Assembly: GCA_016219545.1 (NCBI GenBank)
Contig: JACRMH010000043.1
Coordinates: forward strand, 20,480-84,479
Reading direction: 5' to 3'
DNA length: 64,000 nt
From: Chloroflexota bacterium
GTDB taxonomy: Bacteria; Chloroflexota; Anaerolineae; Anaerolineales; Villigracilaceae
The position numbers and the translations under genes were made by a program. Below the pieces are notes generated by a model. That model made no database searches. It was not told where the DNA came from and was given only the letters and a program-made list of their open reading frames with translations. This document shows, one piece after another, positions 36,399 to 45,305 of this stretch; positions within the stretch are counted from its first letter, which is position 1, and each line of letters begins with the position of its first letter.

Positions 36399-37838
36399 CT
36401 ATTCAGGGATTAACTTCCAGCCCAACAGGGCTTTGAATTTCCAAATAAAGGTGTAGTGAAGCATGAATTTCATCCATGCGCCGCTAACACCCATTTCGAG
36501 GTGTGAAATGAACAGGTCACGCCCGAATTCGTTTTGATATTTCTTGCGGTCTGGTACTACCGGGCGCATCACGATCGTGACTGCGTTTCCATCCCAAAGC
36601 GAATCGCCCATGGAAGCGATGCAGGCTGCCACCATTTCGGTCATGCGTTCGCCGTGAGTCATCTTGCCGGTTTGGATCAAGTCCACAATGTTCATGGCAA
36701 CCACACGCCCGATCACGCCACTGACCATGCCTGTGCGGGGAGGTGCAGGAGCAATTGCGAGGTTATTCTTATTTGTAAATGGCTTGGAAATTGGTCCCGG
36801 AGGCGCAAAGGCGATGCCGGCAGCAAAAATATTTTTGTAATTTGGGTTTTGATATTGGGCCGGCCAGGCATTAGGAGTTTGTGAAAGTTCGGGGTGGGGT
36901 AGTCCATACTTGCCATCCACCAAAACAAACCCTGCCGGGTTGACAAGTTTCGAGGAAATGTCCAGCCCATCTTTTCCTATGTATTTGAATGGCTGTCCCT
37001 TGAACTGAGGGATGAGCATCGAGAAATCAAAATCGGTCGTGCCTTCTTCGCCTTCATAATTCTGCCAGTGGATCTTGCCTTCTTCAACTTTTGTTACACC
37101 GGTCTGAACCTGATACCGAATGCCATGGTCGTTGAATACAGCTTTGATGAATTCATCACTCTTTAGCACGTGACCGTTGCGTTTGATCTGAATGCCGTTA
37201 ACGCCGAAATCTCCCAGGGCTGGTTCATTGGAAAGCCATAGAATGTCGGCCTTATCGCGCAATCCTTTTTTGACAAGGTCCTTGTGAACGTTGACAATAT
37301 ACTCAAATGCGGCGCCTTGACATGTGGCCATTGGGTGACCCGTGCCGATCACGATCTTTACCTTCTCTCCTTTTTTCATGCGCTCACAAAGGGCGAGATA
37401 AGCATCGCGCGTTTTTACTGCATGAGGCAGGGAGCATATGGATTGGGTGAAGCCTCCATCAGGTCCGAGCCCGGGTGTGCCCGCAAAATTCAGCAATGGG
37501 CCGGGCGCAATCACAAGATAATCGTATTCGAGCCGGGACTCTTTTCCAGTGCCGATTTCTTCGCCTATTACATATTGGTCGCCTGCATCGGGATGGATCT
37601 CCTTTGCCGCCGCATGAACGAACTTGATATTCATGCGGTCATAGACAGGCTTGAGTTTGAAGACAGTCTTTTCCGGTTTCATATGTCCGACTCCAACCCA
37701 AACCCATGAGGGTACATAGCCGAACACATCCCGGTTTGACATGACCGTTATTTCATGCTGCCTGCCGAGCTTGTCGCCTAGATAAAGCGCTGTTGTATGA
37801 CCAGCAAATCCTGCACCAATTACAAGAACCTTAGCCAT
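36399..37838 (-). CDS. Sulfide:quinone oxidoreductase-like FAD protein
   Basis: 479 residues. The N-terminal FAD site VLVIGAGFAGHTTAL, a second nucleotide-binding/active region (YDYLVIAPG), TGHPMATCQGAAFEY with a candidate catalytic Cys near 172, and C-terminal KNIFAAGIAF.. with a hydrophobic tail (MLHYTFIWKFKALLGW) for membrane contact fit the SQR/FCC superfamily. It likely oxidises sulfide and reduces membrane quinone, though a type II NADH dehydrogenase-like role is possible. AAGGAGA precedes the ATG. It lies between cydB and the 42-aa gene, suggesting electron flow to bd oxidase. Confidence 0.82.
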   Translation of the reverse strand: MAKVLVIGAGFAGHTTALYLGDKLGRQHEITVMSNRDVFGYVPSWVWVGVGHMKPEKTVFKLKPVYDRMNIKFVHAAAKEIHPDAGDQYVIGEEIGTGKESRLEYDYLVIAPGPLLNFAGTPGLGPDGGFTQSICSLPHAVKTRDAYLALCERMKKGEKVKIVIGTGHPMATCQGAAFEYIVNVHKDLVKKGLRDKADILWLSNEPALGDFGVNGIQIKRNGHVLKSDEFIKAVFNDHGIRYQVQTGVTKVEEGKIHWQNYEGEEGTTDFDFSMLIPQFKGQPFKYIGKDGLDISSKLVNPAGFVLVDGKYGLPHPELSQTPNAWPAQYQNPNYKNIFAAGIAFAPPGPISKPFTNKNNLAIAPAPPRTGMVSGVIGRVVAMNIVDLIQTGKMTHGERMTEMVAACIASMGDSLWDGNAVTIVMRPVVPDRKKYQNEFGRDLFISHLEMGVSGAWMKFMLHYTFIWKFKALLGWKLIPE

Positions 37839-37907
37839 AGATTTTCTCCTTGAAGCTTTTGTTAGAGTTACGAAACGTCATTTATTTGTGACAACCGGCG
37901 CGAACAA

Positions 37908-37937
37908 AAAAGGCGGAGTGAGCTCACTCCGCCTTTT
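37908..37937 (-). terminator. Perfect palindromic terminator after cydB
   Basis: Thirty-base perfect palindrome (AAAAGGCGGAGTGAG with its complement) ending in TTTT on both strands, 5 bp after the cydB stop. It separates cydAB from the oxidoreductase unit. Confidence 0.85.
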
Positions 37938-37942
37938 GAAGA

Positions 37943-38965
37943 TTAGTAAACCAATGTTTTCTTGTCCGTGCTAATGCGTTTGCGGAACATGTAATATGTC
38001 CAGCCTTGATAGGCGAGAACGATGGGCACGAAGATCAAGGCGACAACTGACATGACCGTCAGCGTGTATTGTGAAGATGATGCGTTGTAGATGGTCAGAC
38101 TCCAATCAGGATTGGTGGTGGAAAGCATCACATTCGGGAAGGTCATGCTGAAGAACGTGACCTGAGTCAGCACGATATTCAATGCAACCATGATGAAAGC
38201 CCAGCCTTCCATTTTTGCGTTGATGAAATACCCGGCCGCGAGCAGAACCACTACCGCCGCAATCGGCACTACGCCAGGGTTGACGATCCCTCGATCCCAG
38301 AACCCGGCCAAGTATGTAAATACACCAAGGGCGATATAAAGAACCGATGCGCCAATCCAAAGTTTTTTAGCGAAGCCATTAACACGTTCACGCAATTCAC
38401 CTTCGAGCTTAAGTCCGAGGAAATTAGCGCCGTGAAGGAGGAAAATTACTACCGTGGTCAGGCCGCCAAGCAAACCATAAGGATTCAACAAGGTGAATAG
38501 ATTGCCGGTAAACATCTTGTCAGCATTGATGGGAACTCCGCGTGCAAGGTTAGCGAAGGCCGCGCCAAGCAAAAGGGCTGCAAGGAAGGAGCCGACGGCG
38601 ATCATCCAGTCAAAAGTATTGCGCCATTTTGGAGCGGCATCTTTGGAGCGATATTCAAATGCCACACCGCGAATGATCAAACCGATTAACAGCAGGAACA
38701 GCGCCAGATAGAATCCGCTGAACATGGTGGCGTACCATTCGGGGAATGCGGCAAAGGTCGCGCCGCCGGCAGTGAGCAGCCAAACTTCGTTGCCATCCCA
38801 GACTGAGCCGATGCTGTTGATGATGGCACGGCGCTCTTCATCTTTTTTGCCAAGGAAGGGCAGGAGCATTCCAACACCGAAATCGAATCCTTCAAGGAAG
38901 TAGAACCCGATCCATAAAACAGCGATCAGAATGAACCAAAGGATTTGCAGAAATTCGTAAGACAT
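37943..38965 (-). CDS. cydB: Cytochrome bd oxidase subunit II
   Basis: 340 residues, about eight to nine membrane segments. Family features: ILWFILIAVLWIGFYFLEGFDFGVGMLLPFLGK at the start, SVWDGNEVWLLTAGGATFAAFPEWYATMFSGFYLAL, and RGVAFEYRSK. It pairs with CydA to reduce oxygen with quinol. It follows cydA by 18 bp. Confidence 0.96.
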   Translation of the reverse strand: MSYEFLQILWFILIAVLWIGFYFLEGFDFGVGMLLPFLGKKDEERRAIINSIGSVWDGNEVWLLTAGGATFAAFPEWYATMFSGFYLALFLLLIGLIIRGVAFEYRSKDAAPKWRNTFDWMIAVGSFLAALLLGAAFANLARGVPINADKMFTGNLFTLLNPYGLLGGLTTVVIFLLHGANFLGLKLEGELRERVNGFAKKLWIGASVLYIALGVFTYLAGFWDRGIVNPGVVPIAAVVVLLAAGYFINAKMEGWAFIMVALNIVLTQVTFFSMTFPNVMLSTTNPDWSLTIYNASSSQYTLTVMSVVALIFVPIVLAYQGWTYYMFRKRISTDKKTLVY

Positions 38966-38983
38966 GATTTTGTTCCTCCGCGC

Positions 38984-40378
38984 TTAATCTTGCGAGCCAA
39001 TGACGGCAGGGGCAACGTCAACTGATTCATGCATGGCCGCGTCTGGTCCGGCAATGGCGTATTTCTTCATCAGGTAAACCATTGCAACAGCCAATGAACC
39101 ATAGACGACTGTATAACCGACCAGTGATATCCATAGGTCAACAACAGTGAGGTTTGGAGAGATGGCATCCTGCACCTTGAGTTGACCGTACACGATCCAG
39201 GGTTGACGTCCCATTTCGGTCAGGATCCAGCCGCTTGCGTTGGCAAGATACGGAATAACAAGGATCCAGGGAGTCCACTTCATCCATTTTGCCTTGGTGA
39301 TGTCGCCGCGGGCATTTGCCCAAACATAGAAGGCCGTCAATCCGATCATGATAAAACCGAAAACCATCATGATGCGGAAAGTCCAGTAGGTGACCACCAT
39401 GAGTGGAATGTAATCTCCTGGGCCATACTCTTGAACAGCCTGCTCTTGTAATTCATTCACACCCTTTACTTCACAGCTGAAATTGTTGCAGGCTAGAAAA
39501 CTCATCGCATACGGAATGCGAACTGACCATACTTCTTTCTTGCCGCTCAGATCGCCAATGGTTAACAATGAGAATGAAGCAGGTTGCTCAGTATCCCATA
39601 GCGCCTCGAGTGCAGCCATCTTCATGGGCTGGGCTTCATACATGTATTGTCCCATCGTGTGCCCGCCGAGGAATACCAGCACGCCGGCTACCAAGCCCGT
39701 CACCGCACCGATCTGGAAGGAACGTTTGAAGAAATCCACATTTTGTTTACGGACGATGTGATAGGCGCTAACAGCCAAAATCAAAAAGGCAGCCATGGCC
39801 ACGCCGTCGGAAATGGTATGCCAGAAGAAAATCCAGCCTTTCGGGTTTCCGATCAAAGCAAAGAAGTTTACAAGTTCAAGCCGTCCATTGGCTGCATTGT
39901 AGAGAAAGGCATCCTTGGGCGGGGCTTGCATAAATCCATTTGCAAGCAAAATCCAAAGGGCTGAAAGGTTCGATCCAATTGCCGCCAGCCAAATGGAAGC
40001 AAGATGTACTTTCTTGGAAACCCTGCCTTCGCCAAAGATCCATATTCCCAGGAATGTGGATTCCATGAAAAAGGCCAGCAATGCTTCCACAGCCAGGGGC
40101 GCGCCAAAAATATCACCTACATAGCGGCTGTACTCGCTCCAGTTCATGCCGAACTGGAATTCCTGCACAATACCTGTTACAACGCCAATGGCAAAGTTGA
40201 TCAAAAACAACTTGCCCCAAAACTTGCTCATCTTGCGCCAGGTTTCATCATTGGTCTGGTAATAACGTGTTTGCATGAACGCAACAAACCACCCCATCCC
40301 CAGGGTAAGCGGAACGAAAAGCCAGTGATAGATGGTCGTGAGGGCGAACTGCAATCTGGAAAGTGTTACGATGTCCAT
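38984..40378 (-). CDS. cydA: Cytochrome bd oxidase subunit I
   Basis: 464 residues; the size indicates the short Q-loop type. LSRLQFALTTIYHWLFVPLTLG carries the haem b595-region His18; GRQPWIVYGQLK and later segments are characteristic. It holds the quinol site and three haems and reduces oxygen to water with high affinity. GGAG precedes the ATG. It lies downstream of the Rrf2-type regulator gene on the same strand, which likely controls it. Confidence 0.97.
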   Translation of the reverse strand: MDIVTLSRLQFALTTIYHWLFVPLTLGMGWFVAFMQTRYYQTNDETWRKMSKFWGKLFLINFAIGVVTGIVQEFQFGMNWSEYSRYVGDIFGAPLAVEALLAFFMESTFLGIWIFGEGRVSKKVHLASIWLAAIGSNLSALWILLANGFMQAPPKDAFLYNAANGRLELVNFFALIGNPKGWIFFWHTISDGVAMAAFLILAVSAYHIVRKQNVDFFKRSFQIGAVTGLVAGVLVFLGGHTMGQYMYEAQPMKMAALEALWDTEQPASFSLLTIGDLSGKKEVWSVRIPYAMSFLACNNFSCEVKGVNELQEQAVQEYGPGDYIPLMVVTYWTFRIMMVFGFIMIGLTAFYVWANARGDITKAKWMKWTPWILVIPYLANASGWILTEMGRQPWIVYGQLKVQDAISPNLTVVDLWISLVGYTVVYGSLAVAMVYLMKKYAIAGPDAAMHESVDVAPAVIGSQD

Positions 40379-40490
40379 ATTTATTCTCCAAAAATTTTCG
40401 AATTATGTTTCTCAAAAAGCAATTAATGGCGGATTTAAATGGTGGCTGGAGTTCTCCTTTCTATGATGAGGAACCGTTTCTTTTCTCGAC

Positions 40491-40940
40491 TTATGGCTGG
40501 GCTATGCCAACCTGAATTAAACCTTGCACTGACAGCGCGTCCTGCGCTAATTCATCAAATGTGATCTGTTCCAACTCTTTCAAAATCATTGCCTGCAGTT
40601 TTGCCCAACGGCAGCGTACTGGGCATTGATTATCAAAAGGACATTCTCCTGCGTCAACGAGACAATCTGAAATAAAGAATTTCCCTTCAAAGTGTTCCAC
40701 GATCTGCCGCAGATTGATCTCGTTAGCCGGGCGGGCGAGCTTTAACCCGCCATCCCTGCCGGGAAAGGTAAGGATGAAACCACCCCGCGCCAGGTCTGCT
40801 ACGATGCGCTGTGCCAGCGCCGGCGGGATTAACATCTCATTCCTAATATCAGTTGTAGATGCCCTTTCATCCTCATTGCGCTTGGCTAGCGAGAGAATGA
40901 CACGGATTGCGTAATCGGTTTGGCGGTTGATGCGGATCAT
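40491..40940 (-). CDS. Rrf2-family iron-sulfur transcriptional regulator
   Basis: 149 residues: N-terminal winged helix (RINRQTDYAIRVILSLAKR; PALAQRIVADLARGGFILTFPGRDGGLKLA) then a cysteine cluster DCLVDAGECPFDNQC, giving C-x6-C-x5-C, as in IscR/NsrR-type proteins that hold an Fe-S cluster sensing iron, NO or oxygen. It lies 112 bp upstream of cydA on the same strand, so control of bd oxidase is likely. AAGGTG precedes the ATG. Confidence 0.88.
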   Translation of the reverse strand: MIRINRQTDYAIRVILSLAKRNEDERASTTDIRNEMLIPPALAQRIVADLARGGFILTFPGRDGGLKLARPANEINLRQIVEHFEGKFFISDCLVDAGECPFDNQCPVRCRWAKLQAMILKELEQITFDELAQDALSVQGLIQVGIAQP

Positions 40941-41022
40941 GTTTTCACCTTTAATGTTGACAGTTACAGTAAACGATTACCAACAGTGTAAGGGTTGTTA
41001 TTGAAATTGTAATGTGAAGGTC

Positions 41023-41041
41023 GTCACAGTTTTACCGTGAC
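41023..41041. promoter_or_regulatory. Imperfect palindrome, candidate operator
   Basis: GTCAC.GT...AC.GTGAC (19 bp) lies 83 bp upstream of the Rrf2 gene and next to a second palindrome at 41045, a likely regulator-binding pair. Confidence 0.4.
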
Positions 41042-41044
41042 ACT

Positions 41045-41062
41045 TGTCATATTTATATGACA
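41045..41062. promoter_or_regulatory. Perfect 18-bp palindrome, candidate operator
   Basis: TGTCATATTTATATGACA is a perfect dyad resembling Crp/Fnr-type half-site spacing. It sits in the 338-bp gap between the Rrf2 gene and the acyltransferase gene. Apart from these sites, a 45-codon frame at 41152-41289 without a ribosome site is all the gap holds. Confidence 0.45.
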
Positions 41063-41278
41063 TAATGTAATTATATTTTCCGACTCGGTGAATAGCAAGA
41101 GATAAATGAGGAGTTTTGAAAGAGTCAATTTATAATGTCACTCAACAATCAATGGAAAGGCCGCACAAAAACAACGAAGAAGCAAATTTTCATCTGAACT
41201 TGATGAACACTGCCCCGAAAACCATAATAGAAGGGGATAAGGTTCGCACAATCACCTTTTTTGGAACCGCACTAAACT

Positions 41279-42166
41279 TTGAACAATAAACAACTTGCCC
41301 ACCTTACACATATTAACTTGGATGATCTTGTCAGTTCTTTTGGCTGGCAGGATCGTGAATTTTTGGCACGCATACTGCGGCATGTTTTTATTAAACCTGC
41401 GCAGACCTTTGCCCAGAAGATGGTGGATTTTGACTCTGCCGTTGGTACTTCGGGCTTGGTCGAAGCCGCACGGCAACTTTTACAGCCATACGTCCGCGAT
41501 GTGCGTGTCTTTGACGTTGAGAATATCCCTGCGTCTGCGTTTTTAGCATTGTCCAATCATCCCGGCATGACGGACACGCTGGCTTTGTTTCGCGCCCTTA
41601 AGCGTCCCGACCTGAAGATCATAGCGCTTGAACGTCCCTTCCTGGAATCACTCACAAATACAAGCAAGAGACTTTTCTTTGTCAAAGATGATCCTGCTTC
41701 GCGTATGTCCCTTGTCCGCCAGGTCAGCGGACATTTGCGTTCGGGCGGTGCGGCATTGACCTTTCCTGCGGGTGAGATCGAGCCGGACCCAAATGTGTAC
41801 CCCGGCGCAGCCGAGTCACTCAGGTCATGGACAGACAGCGCGGGAGTCTTTGTCCGTATGGCGCCTGAGACGGCGGTCCTGCCGGTGTTGGTTAGGAATG
41901 TGATTTGGAAAAGAGTCGCCAATCATCCAATACTCAAGATCAAAACAAATAAAGATGAAAGAGAGAAACTGGCCGCCGCCCTGCAATTGTTGGCGATGAT
42001 CATGTGGAACGTCAAGCTTGTGACCGTAATCGTGCAAATCGGCAAACCCATTACAGCAAAGGGATTGGGAACAACAGATACGCAAGTTATTCATCGGGAA
42101 GTGTTGAACGAGATGAAACGTCTCATTGAAACTCCGCCAAATGGCGATGGTGTGAGTGTCTTATGA
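41279..42166 (+). CDS. Lysophospholipid acyltransferase (PlsC-like)
   Basis: About 295 residues. NHPGMTD gives the catalytic H-x4-D motif of glycerophospholipid acyltransferases, and FPAGEIEPDP resembles the later substrate motif. It transfers acyl groups to lysophospholipid or a related glycerol acceptor at the membrane. The earliest possible start is TTG 41279 (a stop lies two codons earlier) and no ribosome site precedes it, so the N-terminus is uncertain. Its stop overlaps the next ATG (ATGA). Confidence 0.75.
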   Translation: MNNKQLAHLTHINLDDLVSSFGWQDREFLARILRHVFIKPAQTFAQKMVDFDSAVGTSGLVEAARQLLQPYVRDVRVFDVENIPASAFLALSNHPGMTDTLALFRALKRPDLKIIALERPFLESLTNTSKRLFFVKDDPASRMSLVRQVSGHLRSGGAALTFPAGEIEPDPNVYPGAAESLRSWTDSAGVFVRMAPETAVLPVLVRNVIWKRVANHPILKIKTNKDEREKLAAALQLLAMIMWNVKLVTVIVQIGKPITAKGLGTTDTQVIHREVLNEMKRLIETPPNGDGVSVL

Positions 42167-43134
42167 AAGAAAAATTCCTGCGCCGGCTTCGCACCTTTGC
42201 GTTTTACGTTTTGCTCGCATTGCTCCTTTACTTCGCTCTTCGTAACGCGCCATTGACGGATATTTGGGAAGCGCTCAAGAAATTGCAGCTCTGGCAATTG
42301 TTCGTGTTGTTGGGGATCAATATCGTAATCTATATGCTGATTACCATGCGCTGGTGGTTGATCATCCGCGCTGAAAATAAAAATATTTCATATTTCCCAC
42401 TGCTATCTATTCGCGTGGCAGTCTTTGGGATCAGTTACTTTACGCTTGGCCCGCAGGTGGGCGGGGAGCCGTTGCAGGTTTTATATCTGCAAAGAAAATA
42501 CGGCATGACTTATACACGCGCAACCTCCACGGTCATTATGGATAAATTGTTGGAGTTTCTCGCAAACTTCATTTTGCTTGGCTTTGGTTTAACGGCAGTT
42601 GTCGAGGCTGGGATTCTTTCAGCAAACAGCGGCAATCCATGGGTCGCTTTGAGTGGACTGATCCTTTTAGTGTTTTGGCCGCCTGTACATATCCTCTTTA
42701 TGTACAAGGGGAAATATCCCGTCTCCGCTTTTCTGCGTAAATTCTCGAACAATAAATTTGTGAGGTTTATTGCCGCATCTGAACGCATGGCGGGGACATT
42801 TTGCCGCAGGCACTTATCCTCAATGTTGTCCGCCATCTTTGTTTCCGTGCTTGCAGCGTTGGGAATGGTGGGAGAATTTTTCTGCATCACCTTTTTCCTT
42901 GGATTGCATTTATCTTTTTGGCAGACTGTCGCTTCATGGACTGCCGGCTGGCTGGCCTTCCTTGTCCCATTACCCGGCGGATTGGGCGCACTGGAGGCCA
43001 GCCAGGTCTTCGCTCTTGGCGCGTTTGAGATCTCGGCCTCACTGGCAATCAGCGTGGCCTTATTGATCCGCGCCCGCGATCTGTTGATCGGAGGGCTGGG
43101 ACTGTTGGCAGCTGGACGTGGGATCAAAAAGTAA
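42163..43134 (+). CDS. Flippase-like membrane protein (LPG-synthase TM domain family)
   Basis: 323 residues with about eight membrane segments. TMRWWLIIRAE, SYFTLGPQVGGEPLQVLYLQRK, VIMDKLLEFL and LPLPGGLGALEASQVFALG match the LPG_synthase_TM/UPF0104 family, often acting as lipid flippases or precursors in glycolipid synthesis. The ATG overlaps the acyltransferase stop, so the pair forms a lipid-processing unit. Confidence 0.88.
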   Translation: MKEKFLRRLRTFAFYVLLALLLYFALRNAPLTDIWEALKKLQLWQLFVLLGINIVIYMLITMRWWLIIRAENKNISYFPLLSIRVAVFGISYFTLGPQVGGEPLQVLYLQRKYGMTYTRATSTVIMDKLLEFLANFILLGFGLTAVVEAGILSANSGNPWVALSGLILLVFWPPVHILFMYKGKYPVSAFLRKFSNNKFVRFIAASERMAGTFCRRHLSSMLSAIFVSVLAALGMVGEFFCITFFLGLHLSFWQTVASWTAGWLAFLVPLPGGLGALEASQVFALGAFEISASLAISVALLIRARDLLIGGLGLLAAGRGIKK

Positions 43135-43185
43135 TAATTGCCAACTCAGATTCGTCTAATAAAAAATTCAAATAGGAGATCCAAT

Positions 43186-43563
43186 ATGAAACTTAATGGT
43201 AGACAGTACGGAATTGTCCTGCTTGTTGTCTTCACCGCAATACTTCATCTTGTTGCGGCTTTCGATAAAGAACTCTTCCCGGAATCTCCAGACCCGCTGT
43301 TCATCTTAAATGGGATGGGATTTCTGGGTCTGCTGGGGGCATACTTTTTACCGATCAAGTTTTTTCAAGAAAATCATAAGTTGGTTTGGCGGGCGTTGTT
43401 TGGATATATCATTCTGACCATCGTTGCATGGGTTGTTATTTGGGTCGGCTTTAGCGTCATCCGGGATGGAATCCCCTTCTTCAGCCACGACTCGATCTAC
43501 GGAGTCCCGGCCAAAACCGCAGAGGTAATTCTCCTTTGGTTGTTGTGGTCTGAAAAGCCGTAA
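43186..43563 (+). CDS. Small four-helix membrane protein, unknown
   Basis: 125 residues from ATG 43186 (MKLNGRQYGIVLLVV), preceded by TAGGAGA. Four membrane segments: about 8-25, 43-62, 72-95 and 108-120. The layout is like DUF-type small inner-membrane proteins; no family is recognised. It is 51 bp after the flippase gene and may share its transcript. Confidence 0.7.
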   Translation: MKLNGRQYGIVLLVVFTAILHLVAAFDKELFPESPDPLFILNGMGFLGLLGAYFLPIKFFQENHKLVWRALFGYIILTIVAWVVIWVGFSVIRDGIPFFSHDSIYGVPAKTAEVILLWLLWSEKP

Positions 43564-43582
43564 TCGTTGTTGCGGCAAGGGG

Positions 43583-43588
43583 TAAAAT
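43583..43588 (+). promoter_or_regulatory. -10 box of the MDR gene, leaderless spacing
   Basis: TAAAAT ends 6 nt before ATG 43595 with no Shine-Dalgarno; it would be the promoter of the five-gene cluster. Confidence 0.45.
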
Positions 43589-43594
43589 AGACTC

Positions 43595-44608
43595 ATGACC
43601 GCTCGAAAAACTTTGTATTTTACCGCGCCAAAGCAGGTGGAGATCCGTGAGGAGACTCTGCCTGTACCTGGCGCGGATGAAATTTTAGTGGAGACTATCT
43701 GTTCAGCTGTCAGCGCGGGGACAGAAATGCTGATATACAACAGGCGCTTCCCGCGTGACCTAGAAACTGATTCTGTAATATCAAGTTTGCGCGGCTGCTT
43801 TGAGTATCCGCTGGCGTACGGATATGCCTGCGCGGGAAAAGTGTTGGAAGCGGGAAAAGCAGTAGACCCAGAATGGAAAAATAAACTTGTGTTTTCTTTC
43901 CAGCCGCACACATCACACTTTATCTCAAAGCCTGATTTGCTTTTTCCAATTCCCCAATCCCTTTCTCCCGAGTCCGCTTGTTTTTTTGCAAACACCGAAA
44001 CCGCAGTTAATTTGGTTCAGGATGCTGCGCCCATTCTAGGCGAACGTGTGGTGGTGTTTGGGCAGGGTGTTATTGGGCTGTTGACGGCAGCCTTGTTGAA
44101 AGAATTCCCACTTGAATCACTGGTCACAGTGGATTGTTATGAGTTGCGCTGCAAAATGTCTGCGGAGATTGGCGCTACAAAATCACTCATCCCCGACTCC
44201 CTGGATTTTGAGAATATGATCGCCAGTCAGAATAAATTTGACCTGACCTTTGAGCTGAGTGGTCGCCCTGAAACCTTGAATGATGCACTTTCTGTTACCG
44301 CTTATAGCGGACGTGTGGTTATCGGCTCATGGTATGGTGAGAAACGTGCCCCGATCAAACTAGGCGGGGATTTCCATCGTTCACGCATCAAATTGATCTC
44401 ATCGCAGGTCAGCACCATTGCTCCTGAGTTGAGTGGAAGGTGGGATAAGCGCCGACGCTTCGATGTAGTTTGGCAGGCCTTGCAAAGGATCAAACCTGAG
44501 AAGTGGATCACTCATCGCTTTTCTTTGGATCATGCAGTGGAAGCATATCACCTGCTGGACGAAAACCCGGAAGATGCGATTCAGGTCATTCTGGAATATA
44601 AACCGTGA
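43595..44608 (+). CDS. Zinc-binding MDR-family dehydrogenase
   Basis: 337 residues. The medium-chain dehydrogenase/reductase fold: N-terminal GroES-like domain (VEIREETLPVPGADEILVETICSAVSAGTE), Rossmann motif VVVFGQGVIGLLTAALL near 150 and SGRPETLNDALSVTAYSGRVVIGSWYG. It resembles the BchC/zinc-ADH branch. First gene of the tight cluster reaching 47663; a carbonyl reduction or oxidation step in that pathway is inferred. Its stop overlaps the next start (GTGA). Confidence 0.83.
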   Translation: MTARKTLYFTAPKQVEIREETLPVPGADEILVETICSAVSAGTEMLIYNRRFPRDLETDSVISSLRGCFEYPLAYGYACAGKVLEAGKAVDPEWKNKLVFSFQPHTSHFISKPDLLFPIPQSLSPESACFFANTETAVNLVQDAAPILGERVVVFGQGVIGLLTAALLKEFPLESLVTVDCYELRCKMSAEIGATKSLIPDSLDFENMIASQNKFDLTFELSGRPETLNDALSVTAYSGRVVIGSWYGEKRAPIKLGGDFHRSRIKLISSQVSTIAPELSGRWDKRRRFDVVWQALQRIKPEKWITHRFSLDHAVEAYHLLDENPEDAIQVILEYKP

Positions 44609-45291
44609 AATTTCATTACCATACTCTTGAAACATGTCACGAAGCGTCAGGGATAGCCGTCGTTATTGATGTCATCCGTGCGTTTACAAATGCGGCTTTT
44701 GCTTTTTCAAAAGGTGCGAAAGAGATGTATCCTGTCAGCAGGGTGGAAGAAGCGCTCCAATTCAAGGCACAGACCCCGGGTGCACTGGCTTGCGGGGAGG
44801 TGGGCGGACTCCCGCCAGAGGGATTTGATTTTGGCAATTCGCCGACGCAAACTAATCAACTAGATCTAAGCGGACGGGTGATTGTTCAATGTACAGGCGC
44901 TGGCACGCAGGGGATTGTGCGAAGTTCGAAGGCTGAGGTCATGTTTGCCGCGAGTTTTGTTGTCGTCAGTGCGACTGTTACACACATCCTCAAACTTGAT
45001 CCTGACTCTGTCACCTTTGTGATTACAGATCAACTGGATAGTGAACGCGGCGATGAAGACCTTGCCTGCGCGGAATATCTTGAATCGTGCCTGAAGGGAA
45101 AGCGACCCAACCCGGCACCTTATATTGAACGGGTCTATAGTTCCCGCGATGCCATGATTCACCTAGACCCTAACTTTCCCGCTTTTCCAAAATCCGACCT
45201 TGATCATTGTACAAATGTTGACTTGTTCAACTTTGCCATGCCTGTCTTTCGTGAAAACGGACGGCATGTTATGCGCGCCATCAAACCTTGA
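44605..45291 (+). CDS. ComB-like 2-phosphosulfolactate phosphatase family protein
   Basis: 228 residues, GTG start inside the GTGA overlap. Family features: VVIDVIRAFTNAAFAF near 20-35, CGEVGGLPPEGFDFGNSPTQ, CTGAGTQGI. ComB removes phosphate from 2-phosphosulfolactate in coenzyme M synthesis, but this bacterium shows no other coenzyme M gene here; within this cluster a phosphatase acting on a phosphorylated intermediate is a better guess. Confidence 0.8.
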   Translation: MKFHYHTLETCHEASGIAVVIDVIRAFTNAAFAFSKGAKEMYPVSRVEEALQFKAQTPGALACGEVGGLPPEGFDFGNSPTQTNQLDLSGRVIVQCTGAGTQGIVRSSKAEVMFAASFVVVSATVTHILKLDPDSVTFVITDQLDSERGDEDLACAEYLESCLKGKRPNPAPYIERVYSSRDAMIHLDPNFPAFPKSDLDHCTNVDLFNFAMPVFRENGRHVMRAIKP

Positions 45292-45305
45292 AAGTGGAGT
45301 AGCCA

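Noticed and set aside
41152..41289. 45-codon frame before the acyltransferase gene
   Set aside because: No ribosome site, no hydrophobic or domain pattern; a TATAAT lies 15 bp upstream but evidence is too weak to call a gene.
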